Below are positions 8,266-18,000 of a DNA stretch of 33,849 nucleotides, in pieces (the stretch's first letter is position 1; each line of letters opens with the position of its first letter). This stretch comes from Chromatiales bacterium (GTDB lineage Bacteria > Pseudomonadota > Gammaproteobacteria > Thiohalomonadales > Thiohalomonadaceae). The notes below the pieces were generated by a model. That model was given only the letters and a program-made list of their open reading frames with translations, did no database searches and was not told where the DNA came from. The position numbers were made by a program, and so were the translations under genes. The stretch is from NCBI GenBank assembly GCA_003251535.1, contig QKFD01000079.1, positions 1 to 33,849 on the forward strand, written 5' to 3'.

Positions 8266-9096
8266 TCATCCAGCGCCGCCAGGGTGTGTAGGCGGATGCC
8301 ATGTCAGGTGCGAAAAGGGGATCCCCCGGGCGCGCACGGCGGCGGCCACGGTGAAGCCAGGGCGCGGATTGGCACTGAACAGGGTCCAGTGGTCGGCGTG
8401 GTCGCGCTCAGCCGCCGCCGACTCGGGATCGCGGATCGCCAGGAGGCGGGGCACTTCGCCCGGCGCCAGGCTGACGTCGAAGTTCTCCAGTGGAAACGAC
8501 AGCCCGGTGCCGCGCCCCTTGAGGTAGGCCTCTTTGCGGGTCCAGGCGTTGAGGAAGCCCTGGCGCCGCAGCGCCGCCGGCAGCCCTGCCAGGGCGGCCG
8601 CCTCGTAGCGGGAGAGGTAGCGCTGGGCGATGGCGTCGATATCGAGATGCAAGCGGTCGCCCTCCACATCGACGCCGATCGCCCCCCGCCGGGTGAGGCC
8701 GATGGCCGACATGCCGTGGGTGTGGGAGACGTTGAAGTGGATGGCGGTGGCCAGCGGGCCGTGGCGCTGCGGATCCAGGGCCGGTTTGCCGGCGTGGCCG
8801 GTGATGAACTGCCACGCCGCCGCCGGTGTCTCGAAGTAGTCCGCCAGCAGCAGCCGCAGCGAGGCGCGGGTGAAGACATAGGCGAAGCGATCCCGGTCGA
8901 AGTGGTAGCGGTCGGCCCGCGCCAGCTCTTCCGGCGTCAGGAGGGCGCGCAGCGCCGCGTACTCCTCGCGCACGGCATCGGGGACCGCCTCACCCTGGCC
9001 CGGCGCCACCGCGGTCAGGTCGAGGGTCCAGAGGTGGACCCCCTCGCCGAGCGGCTGCGGCGGCCGGAAGCGGCCGTGGAACTCAGTGGCTGCCAT
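8266..9096 (-). CDS. Sfp-type 4'-phosphopantetheinyl transferase
   Basis: The 276-residue product transfers phosphopantetheine from CoA to the conserved Ser of carrier domains; the six carriers in this operon are obvious substrates. Motifs are in family order: GHAGKPAL (100-107), FNVSHTHG (121-128), IGVDVEGD with Mg-binding Asp143 and Glu145, and NAWTRKEAYLKGRGTGL with Lys188/Glu189. The length fits the Sfp/Gsp group rather than the small AcpS group. The frame is open for 73 more codons upstream, to 9315, but that part lies inside the preceding small gene and reads as a low-complexity Ser/Arg/Trp-rich shadow. The ATG at 9094-9096 is therefore chosen. It overlaps the end of the 101-residue gene by 14 bases, and 79 bases separate its stop from the NRPS start. 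Confidence 0.95.
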   Translation of the reverse strand: MAATEFHGRFRPPQPLGEGVHLWTLDLTAVAPGQGEAVPDAVREEYAALRALLTPEELARADRYHFDRDRFAYVFTRASLRLLLADYFETPAAAWQFITGHAGKPALDPQRHGPLATAIHFNVSHTHGMSAIGLTRRGAIGVDVEGDRLHLDIDAIAQRYLSRYEAAALAGLPAALRRQGFLNAWTRKEAYLKGRGTGLSFPLENFDVSLAPGEVPRLLAIRDPESAAAERDHADHWTLFSANPRPGFTVAAAVRARGIPFSHLTWHPPTHPGGAG

Positions 9097-9388
9097 GGCT
9101 GCCCGCGGCGGGTTGGGCGATACCGAACTGGGCGGCGATCTCCTGCAACCGCTCCTGCTGCTCGTTGGCATCGACCTGCTTGGCCGCCAAGATCCCCGCC
9201 AGGGTCGCCAGCAGCTCCCCCATCTGCTGATGGCTCGGGCTCTGCTCGCCCAGCTCCTGTTCGACCTTGCGGAGGCGGCGGGTGGGCTCCAGCACCCGCT
9301 GGTTGTAGTCGGCATCGTCCTGGTTGTGGTTGGGCGTGCTGGCGATCGCCTTGAGCAGCGCGCCGATGAAGCTGACGGTTTGGGTCAT
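9083..9388 (-). CDS. Small protein of unknown function in the operon
   Basis: I do not recognise this 101-residue protein. It is probably real: ATG at 9386-9388 with GGAG 8 bases upstream, 18 bases after the pfaD-like stop, and a 14-base overlap with the PPTase start. The sequence is hydrophilic and mostly helical in appearance. A short hydrophobic N-terminus (TVSFIGALLKAIA) is followed by charged segments (EPTRRLRKVEQELGEQ, MGELLATLAGILAAK, NEQQERLQEIAAQFGI) with heptad-like spacing, suggesting a short coiled coil or helical bundle. There is no enzyme motif, metal site or signal peptide. A scaffold, docking or carrier-associated role is possible, but this is only inference from its place between a trans-acting enoyl reductase and the PPTase. 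Confidence 0.8.
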   Translation of the reverse strand: MTQTVSFIGALLKAIASTPNHNQDDADYNQRVLEPTRRLRKVEQELGEQSPSHQQMGELLATLAGILAAKQVDANEQQERLQEIAAQFGIAQPAAGSHGSH

Positions 9389-9406
9389 GGGGTTGTCTCC
9401 ATGGGA

Positions 9407-10984
9407 TCAGGGGGCGCCGGCCTCCAACTGGGCCGGCGGCAGCGGTTTAAATTCAAAGGCGGCGGGTGGCAGTGGCAGCCCCTGGGCGGCGAGCCAGCGG
9501 GCCCGCAGCAGGGCGCAGGCGCCGTAGAGGATGTTGAGTGCCATCGGCACCACGCGGCGCTCGGCGGGGGCCTCCAGGAAGGAGCCCCGCGTCCAGTGGT
9601 TGAAGGCGCCCATGATCGCCCCGCACCAGATCTGAAAATCGGTGCTGCGCTCCGCCACCCCCTGCTGCGCCCACTGCGATGAGCGCCCCAGGTACCAGCG
9701 GAAGGCCAGCGCCATGCGCTGCCGCGGGTTGTGTTGTGCCTTGGTCAGCTGGGCCGGCTCGCGCTGGGAGAAGTAGCTCTCCACCTCGGCCCAGACGGCG
9801 GTGAAGGGGACGCGGAAGTAGTAGTGCTCGATCTCCTCCCGCTCCTCTGGCGGGATCGCCTCCCAGGCGCTGTAGCGCTCATAGAGCTGCTGGAGTTTGC
9901 GGGCGCGGGCGGGGTAGAGGGTGCGGTGGCGCACCACCTGCACCTTGGCGCCCAGCTCAAACATATCGGCGGCCGGCGCCTCGGCCACCTGGTGGACATC
10001 CACCTCCGCCAGCAGCTGCTTCACCAGATCGGAGGTGGCCGCCTCACGCGCCGCCTGATTGATGGAGCCGGTCACCAGGTAGTCGGCGCCGGCCATCAAC
10101 GCCGCCGCCGCACTCTCCGGGGTGCCGATGCCACCGGCGGCGCCGATGCGGATATCGGCGGCCGTCGGCTGGCTGCGCGCCAACTCGGCGCGCACCGCCT
10201 GGGCCGCCGCCAGCAGGGCGTGGGTCGGCAGCTTGTCGGTGTGGCCGCCGGAGTCCCCCTCCACGGTGATCTCCTGGGCCAGCGGGATATGCGCCGCCAG
10301 CTCCGCCTCGGTGGCGGAGATCCACCCCTGGCGCAGCAGCTCGGCCACCATTGCGGCGGGCGGCGGCGCCATGAATTTGCGCAGCAGATCGATGCGCGAG
10401 CCCTTGGCGAAGAGGTGGTTGCGCGGCCGCACCCGCCCGTCGCCATCCTGTTGCAGGCCGCGCACCCGGAAGTAGACCAGCGGCAGGGTGATATCCATGA
10501 AGGCGGAGGCGCTCACCCGCCGCACCCCGAGGCGCTGAAACAGCTCCACCAGCGCCCACTCCTGCTGCGGCCGGGTGGGCAGATGCAGCAGGTTGACGCC
10601 AAAGTTTTCCCGGCCCGGCAGGGCGGCGACCATCGCCACGATGGCACGCTCGATGCGATCAGGATCCAGACCGCCGCTGCCGAAAAAGCCGAGCATCCCG
10701 GCCTGCGCCATGGCCACCACCAGCTCCGGCGAGCTGATGCCGCCGGCCATGGCGCAGGCCACGTAGGGGTAGCGCAGGCCGTGCTCGCGCAGGAAGCCGG
10801 CGTGGCCCAGCTGCCCCGGTAGCAGGACCGGCACGCAGCCGGCGAGCTGGTCCGCCGCCGGCGGCTCATCCCGGAGCGCCAGCCCCGCCGCCGTCCGCTC
10901 CAGAAAGAGCGGCCGCTGGCGCAGGCGGTGCAGCGCGTGCGCGGTCAGCTCCGCGGGCGCGGGTAACGGCTCAGAGATAGCCAT
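9407..10984 (-). CDS. PfaD-family trans-acting enoyl reductase
   Basis: The 525-residue flavoenzyme-type protein matches the PfaD/FabK-like (2-nitropropane dioxygenase fold) reductases that act in trans on PUFA synthases and trans-AT polyketide synthases. They reduce enoyl-ACP double bonds with FMN and NAD(P)H. Recognisable parts are YVACAMAGGISSPELV near residues 74-89, FFGSGGL, NFGVNLLH, EGDSGGHTD (about 253-261, a strongly conserved active-site stretch), IGAAGGIGTPE (phosphate-binding loop) and the PfaD-type C-terminal helical region (SYFSQREP..., FQIWCGAIMGAFNHW). Length is normal for the family. No integrated ER domain was seen in either PKS, so this protein would provide any enoyl reduction. 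The ATG (10982-10984) overlaps the SDR stop by 14 bases and has GGGA upstream. Which module it serves cannot be read from the sequence. Confidence 0.93.
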   Translation of the reverse strand: MAISEPLPAPAELTAHALHRLRQRPLFLERTAAGLALRDEPPAADQLAGCVPVLLPGQLGHAGFLREHGLRYPYVACAMAGGISSPELVVAMAQAGMLGFFGSGGLDPDRIERAIVAMVAALPGRENFGVNLLHLPTRPQQEWALVELFQRLGVRRVSASAFMDITLPLVYFRVRGLQQDGDGRVRPRNHLFAKGSRIDLLRKFMAPPPAAMVAELLRQGWISATEAELAAHIPLAQEITVEGDSGGHTDKLPTHALLAAAQAVRAELARSQPTAADIRIGAAGGIGTPESAAAALMAGADYLVTGSINQAAREAATSDLVKQLLAEVDVHQVAEAPAADMFELGAKVQVVRHRTLYPARARKLQQLYERYSAWEAIPPEEREEIEHYYFRVPFTAVWAEVESYFSQREPAQLTKAQHNPRQRMALAFRWYLGRSSQWAQQGVAERSTDFQIWCGAIMGAFNHWTRGSFLEAPAERRVVPMALNILYGACALLRARWLAAQGLPLPPAAFEFKPLPPAQLEAGAP

Positions 10985-11954
10985 CGAAGTGTCCCGCCTC
11001 GCGTAGCCAGGCGATGGTCGGCTCCAGGGTCTCCCGCGCCGAGCGGAAGTTGATCCCCAACTCCTGCCGCGCCTTGCTGTTGTCCATGTACCAGTAGCGG
11101 GTGGCGTAGGGGATGATCTCCGGGGTGTAGGGGAGCTTGATGCCGAGCCGGGTGGCGAGGCGGGTGCCGCCGCGCACCAACCAGGTGGGCACGGTGACGA
11201 TGCGACGCTTGACCCCGAGGATCTCTAGGGTCATCTCCGCCAACTGGCGCACCGTGATGTTGTCGCCGGAGAGGATGTAGCGCTCCCCGGCCCGCCCCTT
11301 CTCCAGGATGGCGACGATGCCGGCGGCGACGTCGTAGACATAGCCGATGCCGTTGCCGCCGTGGGTCACCAGCACCGGATTGGTCTTGAGCAGGTTGATC
11401 AGATTGCGGCCGGTGATGAGGGCGGTGTCGTTGGGGCCGACGGTCTCCGGCGGGTTGGCCACCATCACCGCCAGCCCCTGCTTGGCCGCCTGCCAGCAGA
11501 GCTGCTCCATCTCCAGTTTGGTGCGGGCGAACGGCAGGTCCTCTTTGATGGTGTAGGGGGTCTGCTCGTTGATGAGTTCGGGTTTGTCGGTGCCGTTGAT
11601 GGCGGAGATGCTGCTGATGAAGACCACCCGCAGCCCCGGCTTACCGGCGCGCAGACAGGCGTCCAGCATGTTCTGCGAACCCTGGACGGCGATCTTCTGG
11701 ATCTCCGGCGAGGTGACATCCCGCCAGTCGGAGATGCTGGCCAGATGGATCACCCCATCGCAGTCCGCGATCCCCGGTTCGAGGGAGGCGGGGTCGAGGA
11801 TGTCGCCCACCACCCACTCGATCTCCGGAAAGTCGATCCGGGCGATGGAGCTGGTGGCGCGCCGCAGGCAGCGCACCTGATGCCCGCGCTGGAGCAGCTC
11901 GGCCACCACCGCGTGCCCCATGAATCCAGTCCCACCTGTGACAAACACCTTCAT
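10971..11954 (-). CDS. Extended SDR (NAD-dependent epimerase/dehydratase family), atypical active site
   Basis: The 327-residue protein has the nucleotide-binding GGTGFMG (7-13) and an extended-SDR layout similar to 3-beta-HSD/dihydroflavonol-reductase-like enzymes: VVGDILDP, DGVIHLAS, VFISSISAING, NPPETVGPND and IGYVYDVA. Where these enzymes have YxxxK the sequence reads FARTK: Phe142 replaces the catalytic Tyr (codon TTC), while Lys146 and Ser115/Ser117 remain. The protein may use another proton donor, have reduced activity, or mainly bind cofactor and substrate. A likely job in context is tailoring of a keto, hydroxy or aldehyde group on the product. The ATG at 11954 is preferred over one nine codons upstream because AGGGAG lies 7 bases before it and the Rossmann strand begins at once. 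It follows PKS 2 after a 127-base gap and overlaps the pfaD-like gene. Confidence 0.9.
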   Translation of the reverse strand: MKVFVTGGTGFMGHAVVAELLQRGHQVRCLRRATSSIARIDFPEIEWVVGDILDPASLEPGIADCDGVIHLASISDWRDVTSPEIQKIAVQGSQNMLDACLRAGKPGLRVVFISSISAINGTDKPELINEQTPYTIKEDLPFARTKLEMEQLCWQAAKQGLAVMVANPPETVGPNDTALITGRNLINLLKTNPVLVTHGGNGIGYVYDVAAGIVAILEKGRAGERYILSGDNITVRQLAEMTLEILGVKRRIVTVPTWLVRGGTRLATRLGIKLPYTPEIIPYATRYWYMDNSKARQELGINFRSARETLEPTIAWLREAGHFDGYL

Positions 11955-12081
11955 TGCGACACTCCCTAAAGTTGACTGCATCGGTTACCACTCACCCCGC
12001 CGGGCCAAACTGCGGGCACTCCCCTCCCCGCCCGCCGCGCTCTCTGGCATCGGCAGGAGGGGGCCAACGGTGTGGCGAGGG

Positions 12082-15000
12082 TTACTCCATCACATCGACA
12101 AAGCTGTCGATCCCAAACGTCGCCGCTGCTGGCGGGGCGGCCACCGCCTCTTCCGCGGGCGCCGAACTCGCCGCGGTGGCGGGCGGCAGTACCAGCGGGT
12201 TATCCGCCTCGATCCAGTAGTGCTGGCGCTCGAAGGGGTAGGTGGGGAGCGGCACCCGCTGCCGGCCGCCCGCCTCCCCAATGGCCCCCCAATCGAGGTT
12301 GACCCCGGCGACATAGAGCCGCCCCTGGGCCTCCGCCAGCGCCGCCAGGTCGTCGCGGCCGCGCTGCAACAGCGGCACCCAGTGGCCCTTGGCCGTCTCG
12401 GGGAGCAGCGCCTTGGCCATCCCCACCAATACCGGGTGGGGACCGATCTCGATGAAGACGGTACTGCCCGCCGCCAGCAGCGCCTGGAACCCCTCGGCGA
12501 AGCGCACCGGGGCGCGGATGTGGCGACACCAGTAGTCGGCATCCGGCGTCTCCCCGCGACCGAGCAGGGCGCCGGTGAGGTTGGAGGCGAGCGGCAGGCG
12601 CAGCTGCTGGAAGCGCAACGCCTGGGCAGTGGTGGCAAACTCCGCCAGCGCCGGCTCCATCAACGCCGAGTGGAAGGCGTGGGAGACCTTGAGCGGATGA
12701 CAGCTGTAGCCCGCCTCCTCCAGCTCCGTCAGCAGCGTTTCAAGGGCGGCCAGCGGGCCGCTCACCACGGTGTTGGCCGGCCCGTTGAGGGCGGCGATGG
12801 CGAGTCCTTCACCATGGGCCGCCAGCCGCGGCTGCACCACCTCCGCCGGCGCCAGCACCGCCGCCATACCGCCGCCGGCCGGCAGCGCCTGGATCGCCCG
12901 GCCGCGACTGGCGATCAGCGCCAGCCCCTCCTCCAGGCTGAGGGCACCTGCCACATGGGCGGCGGCGAACTCACCGACGCTGTGGCCGAGCACCGCATCG
13001 GGTTCGATGCCCCACGACTTGAGCAGCGCCACCAGCGCCACCTGGAGGGCAAACAGGGCCGGCTGGGTGTAGCCAGTCTGATTCAACGGCTCCCCGGCCG
13101 CAGTGCCAAACATCACCTCTAACAGTGGTTTTTCCAGTTGATCGGCCAACAGCTGGGCGCAGCGATCCAGGCTCTCGCGGAACACCGGCTCGGCGGCGTA
13201 GAGCGCCTTGGCCATACCGGGAAACTGGGAGCCCTGGCCGGTGAAGAGGAAGGCGACCCGCGGCCGTTTACCGGGCCGGTAGCTCCCGCTCACCGTGTGG
13301 GCGGTCGGACCGTGATCGGCGATCGCACGCAGCTGACGGGCAAACTCCTCGGCGCTGGCGCCGGTGACCGCCAGGCGCTGGAGAAAGTCGGTGCGCCCGT
13401 TGGCGGCGGTGTAGGCCACAGCTGCCAGATCGGCCGACGGCGTGGCGCTGAAGTAGTCGGCGTAGCGCCCCGCCAATTGGCGCAGCGCGCCCTCACTGCG
13501 GGCCGACATCACCAGCGCCCGCGCCTGCTGCCGGCTGGGGGTGGCGGCGGCCGTGGCCGGCGCCTCCTCCAACACCAGGTGGGCGTTGGTGCCGCCGAAG
13601 CCGAAGCCGCTGATCCCCGCCCGCCGCACCCCCTGCACCGGCTGCCACTCGCGCGCCTGATCGATCACGTAGAACGGCGTCTCCTCAAACTGGAGGAGTG
13701 GATTGGGGGCCTGGAAGTGGAGGTTGGGGGTCAGGGTGCGATGTTTCAGCGACAGCACCACCTTGAGCAGCGCCGCTATCCCGGCGGCCGGTTCGAGGTG
13801 GCCGATCTGGGTCTTCACCGAGCCGATGGCGCAGAACTGGCGCCGCTCGGTGGCGTCGCGGAACACCTCGCTCAGGGCGTTGACCTCGATGGGATCCCCC
13901 AGATCGGTGCCGGTGCCGTGGGCCTCGATACAGGAGAGGCTGGCCGGGCTGATGCCGGCCCGCTGGTAGGCCTTGCGCAGCACCGTCATCTGCGACAGCC
14001 GATTGGGGGCGGTCAGGCCGTTGGTGCGGCCATCCTGGTTGACGGCGGTACCCTTGATGACCGCGTGGATGGTGTCGCCGTCGCGCAGCGCATCCCGCAA
14101 CGGTTTCAGCAGCACCATCCCCGCCCCTTCGCCGCGCACATAGCCGTTGGCCGCCTGGTCGAAGGTGTGGCAGTGGCCATCGGGCGACATGAAGCCCCCC
14201 TTGCTGAAGAAGATGAAGGAGCCGGGGGCGATGAGGGCGTGGACACCGCCGGCCAGCGCCATCCGGCAGTCACCCCGCTGGAGGGCCGAGACCGCGTTGT
14301 GGACCGCCACCAGCGAAGAGGAGCAGGCGGTATCCAGGACGAAGCTCGGCCCCTTCAGGTTGAACTGGTAGGAGAGGCGGTTGGCGATGATGGAGAGCGA
14401 GTTGCCGAGCCCCATCATGGCGGTGACCCGCTCGGGGTTGTGGACCCGCGAGGTGGCGTACTCCGCCGAGCTGACGCCGACAAAGACGCCGGTGTCGCTG
14501 CGCTCCGGGGTGTCGCGGCCGTAGCCGGCATCCTCCAGCGCCTCCCACGCCACCTCCAGCATCAGCCGCTGCTGCGGATCCATCTGCTCCGCCTCCAGCG
14601 GCGAGATGCCGAAGAAGAGCGGATCAAACTCGCCGATGAACTCCATGAAGCCGCCCCACTTGGTGTAGCTCTTGCCCGGTTGGGTCGGGTCGGCATCAAA
14701 CAGCTTGGCGCTGGACCAGCGCTCGTCAGAGACCTCGCTGATGCAGTCGCGCCCCTCCTTCAGGTTTTGCCAAAACTCAGCGAGATTGCGCGCCGCCGGG
14801 AAGCGGCCGGAGAGGCCGATGATGGCGATCTCCTCGCCCAACTCGGCGCCAACGGCGGCGGCGGGGAGAGCCGGCCGTGGGGCGCTCGCTGTCGGCGGCG
14901 GTAACGTCCGGCTGGCGGCCGCCCCGCCCTGGCCGGAGAGCCGTAGCAGGAAGTCCAGCTCCACCGTCGCCACCTCGGCGCCGTGGGCGTCGCGCAGCTG

Positions 15001-18000
15001 CACGCTGGCGGTGTAGGCGGCCCGCTTATCGCTGGCGAGTTGGGCCCGGATGCGCGCCTGGTCCGCCTCGGTGACCCGGATCTCGCACTGGAGATCGCTC
15101 AGCCCCGGCAGGCCGTAGTTGATGCGGGAGCCCGCCACCACCGGCAGCAGCGCATACTCCGCGAAGACGCTGGCCAGGGTGAGGGCCGCCGCCGCCTCGG
15201 CGAAGGAGAAGATGGCACCGGCGTAGAGGGAGCCCAGGTGGTTGAGGTTGTCCGGGCCGGCGGGCAGGCGCAGTAGCAGGCCGTCGGGCCAGCGCTCCAG
15301 CAGCTTGAGCCCCAGCCGGTCGATGATGGGGACGCCGGTGGTGGGGGTGAGATCGACCCCACTGGCGGCCGCGACCGGCGCAGCAGCAGTGACCACCGCG
15401 GGCGGCTCCACAGCTGGCGGCACGGCCACGGGCGCGGCCGTCGGCACCGCCTGGGTGAGCCCCTGCCCCTCCAGCCAGGCCACCACCCCGGGCTGTTCGC
15501 TCAGGTAGCCGGCCAGGGCGTCGATGCTGGGGTAGTCAAACAGCAGGGTGGCCGGCAGTTGCAGGCCGGTGTTGTCCTGCAACTCCCGCACGGCGCGCAC
15601 GGCGAGGATGGAGTCGAAGCCCATCTCCAGGAAGTTCTGCAACAGGTCGAGGCTGGCGCTATCCACCTCCAGCACCTGCGCCATGATCCGCAGCACCTCC
15701 TCCTGTACCGCCTCCCGCAGCTGCGGCGAGCCGAGCGCCAGGCCCGTCTCGACGACGGCGGCGGCCGGCGCCCGCACCTCGGCCGCCGGTTTGGGCGGCT
15801 GCGGCGCCAGACCGAGCTTGGCCACCGCCAGCTGGCTGAGATCGGTGGTCAACGCCCGCTCCAGGGCCGCCATGGCGAGATCGCGGCCGATGAGGGCCAC
15901 CCCGCGGGCGCGGGCCAGCTCGGTCAACGGCTGGGCCAGACCGACCCCATCCCACAGCCCCCAGTTGAGGGCCAGGCTGGGCAGACCGCTCTGGGCGGTG
16001 CGGTAGCTGGCGAAGCTATCCAGATAGCGGTTGGCCGCTGCATAGTCCCCCTGCCCCATGTTGCCCTCCAGGGCGGCCACCGAGGAGAAGAGCACAAACA
16101 GCTCCGGCCGATCTTGGCGGGTCAGCCGATCCAGCAGCCAGGTGCCCTCGGTCTTGGCGCGCAACACCGCCCACCACTCCGCCAGCGACTTGCCCTTGAG
16201 CAGGCTGTCACGGGTGATCCCGGCGGCGTGGAACAGGCCGGTCAGCGGACCGACCCGGCGCCGCGCCTCCGTCAGTGCCGCCTCCAGCGCTGCCGCATCG
16301 GCCACGTCGGCGGCCAGCGCCACCACCTCGGCCGCGCCGAGGCCATGCAGCTCCGCCAGCAGCTCCGGCGCCAGCTGCGCCGAGCGGCCCAGCAGCACCA
16401 GCCGCGGCCGGCAGCTGGCGGCCAGATAGCGCGCCAGTTCGAGGCCGATCCCGCCCAGGCCGCCGGTGATGAGGTAGACCCCACCCTGCCGCAGACGGGA
16501 GGGGGCGGGCGCCGCCTCCGGCAGCGGCTGCCAGGTCTCGCGGAACCGCTCCGCGCCGACATAGGCGATCCCGGCCAGCGCGCCACTCGGCTGCCAGCCC
16601 AGCTCCGCCATCACCTGGGCGGTCGCCTGCTCCAGGCCGGCCCGCGGGTCGAGATCGACACAGCTGATGGCGAGGGAGGGGTTCTCCGCCGCAATGGACT
16701 TGGCCAGCCCCCACAGGGTGGCCCCCTCCGGTCGCAGCGCCGGCCGGGCGCTGGCCACCGCCTGGGCGCCGCGGGTGAAGATCCGCAGCTGCCGCGGCCG
16801 CTTGAGGGGGGAGTTGAGCAGCGCCTGGAAGAGGCGGAACAGCAGGGTGCCGGAGCGCTCCAGGGCGCTGTGCAGCCCCTGGAGATCCTCGATCTCCGGC
16901 CCACCGAAGCGGCCCAGATGGATCACCGCATCCGGCGCCCAACTCGCCTCCGCCAGCCCCTGCAAGAGGGCGGGGAACTCCGCGGGCCGCTCGGCATCTG
17001 CCTCGTGCAGATCGACCCCCTGCTCCCGCAGTCGAGTCGCCACCAGTCCGGTGAAGAGCGGCTCCTCCCCCAGCAGCAGCAGCCGCTGGCCGGTGAGCGC
17101 CGCCGGGGCGGCGAGCGCCTCGGGCTGCCACGTCTGTTGCTGTAGCCAACCGGCAAGGTGGGCGCCGCTGGGCTGCGGCTTGGCCGGAGTGAAGTCCCGC
17201 AGGGCGATCCCCTCGAACTCCAGCACCACCCGGCCGCTGTCGGCCTCGGCGATGACGGCATCGGCCTGCACCAGGCCGGCGCTCATCTGCGGCCCCGGCC
17301 GGCCGACGCAGATGAGCGGGGTGGCGGGGTCGAGCGGTGCCCCCCACAGCCGGATGCGCTGCACGGCGAAGGGGACAAAGGTGCCGGCCTGGTGGCGGGC
17401 CAGCAGGGCCCCCACCGCCTGTAGCGCACCATCGAGCAGCCCCGGATGGATGGCGCCTGGCGCCTGCCAGCCGTTGGGGTTGGCCAGCAACTCGGCGACC
17501 ACCTCCCGCGCACCTAAGGAGAGCCGCTGTATGGGGCGGAAGCCCGGCCCATAGAGCAGGCCGCGCTCCGCCAGCTGGGGGTAGATCCGCTCAGCCGTGG
17601 CGCTCTCACTGGCGGGGTCCGCCAGCTGCGCCCGCAGCGCCGCCAGATCGATGGGTGGCGGCGCAACGGGCGGCGGCGCGACGGGCGCGACCGCATCGAC
17701 CTGCGCCAGCAGGCGGGCGCACTCCTGCCACTGCCCATCCCCCTCCGCCGCCAGGGTGATGGCCCACTGGCCAGGCCCCTGCGCCACCGCCTCCAGGCGG
17801 GCGGGCGGCACGTGGCCACCCACCACCGCCAGCGGCCGGCTCAGGTTGAGTCCGCGGATCTCGCGCAGCGTGGCGTTGGGCTCCACCCCCTGCACCACCT
17901 GGCGCGCCAGCTCCACCATGGCCATGCCGGGTAGCACCGGCCGGCCCTGTACCTGGTGGTCCGCCAGCGGCCACGCCTGGGCCGGCAGTTGCAGATCAAA

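Noticed and set aside
9097-9315. Upstream extension of the PPTase frame by 73 codons
   Set aside because: It overlaps the 101-residue gene in another frame, has low-complexity Ser/Arg/Trp composition and no match to PPTase N-termini; the ATG at 9096 fits the family length.
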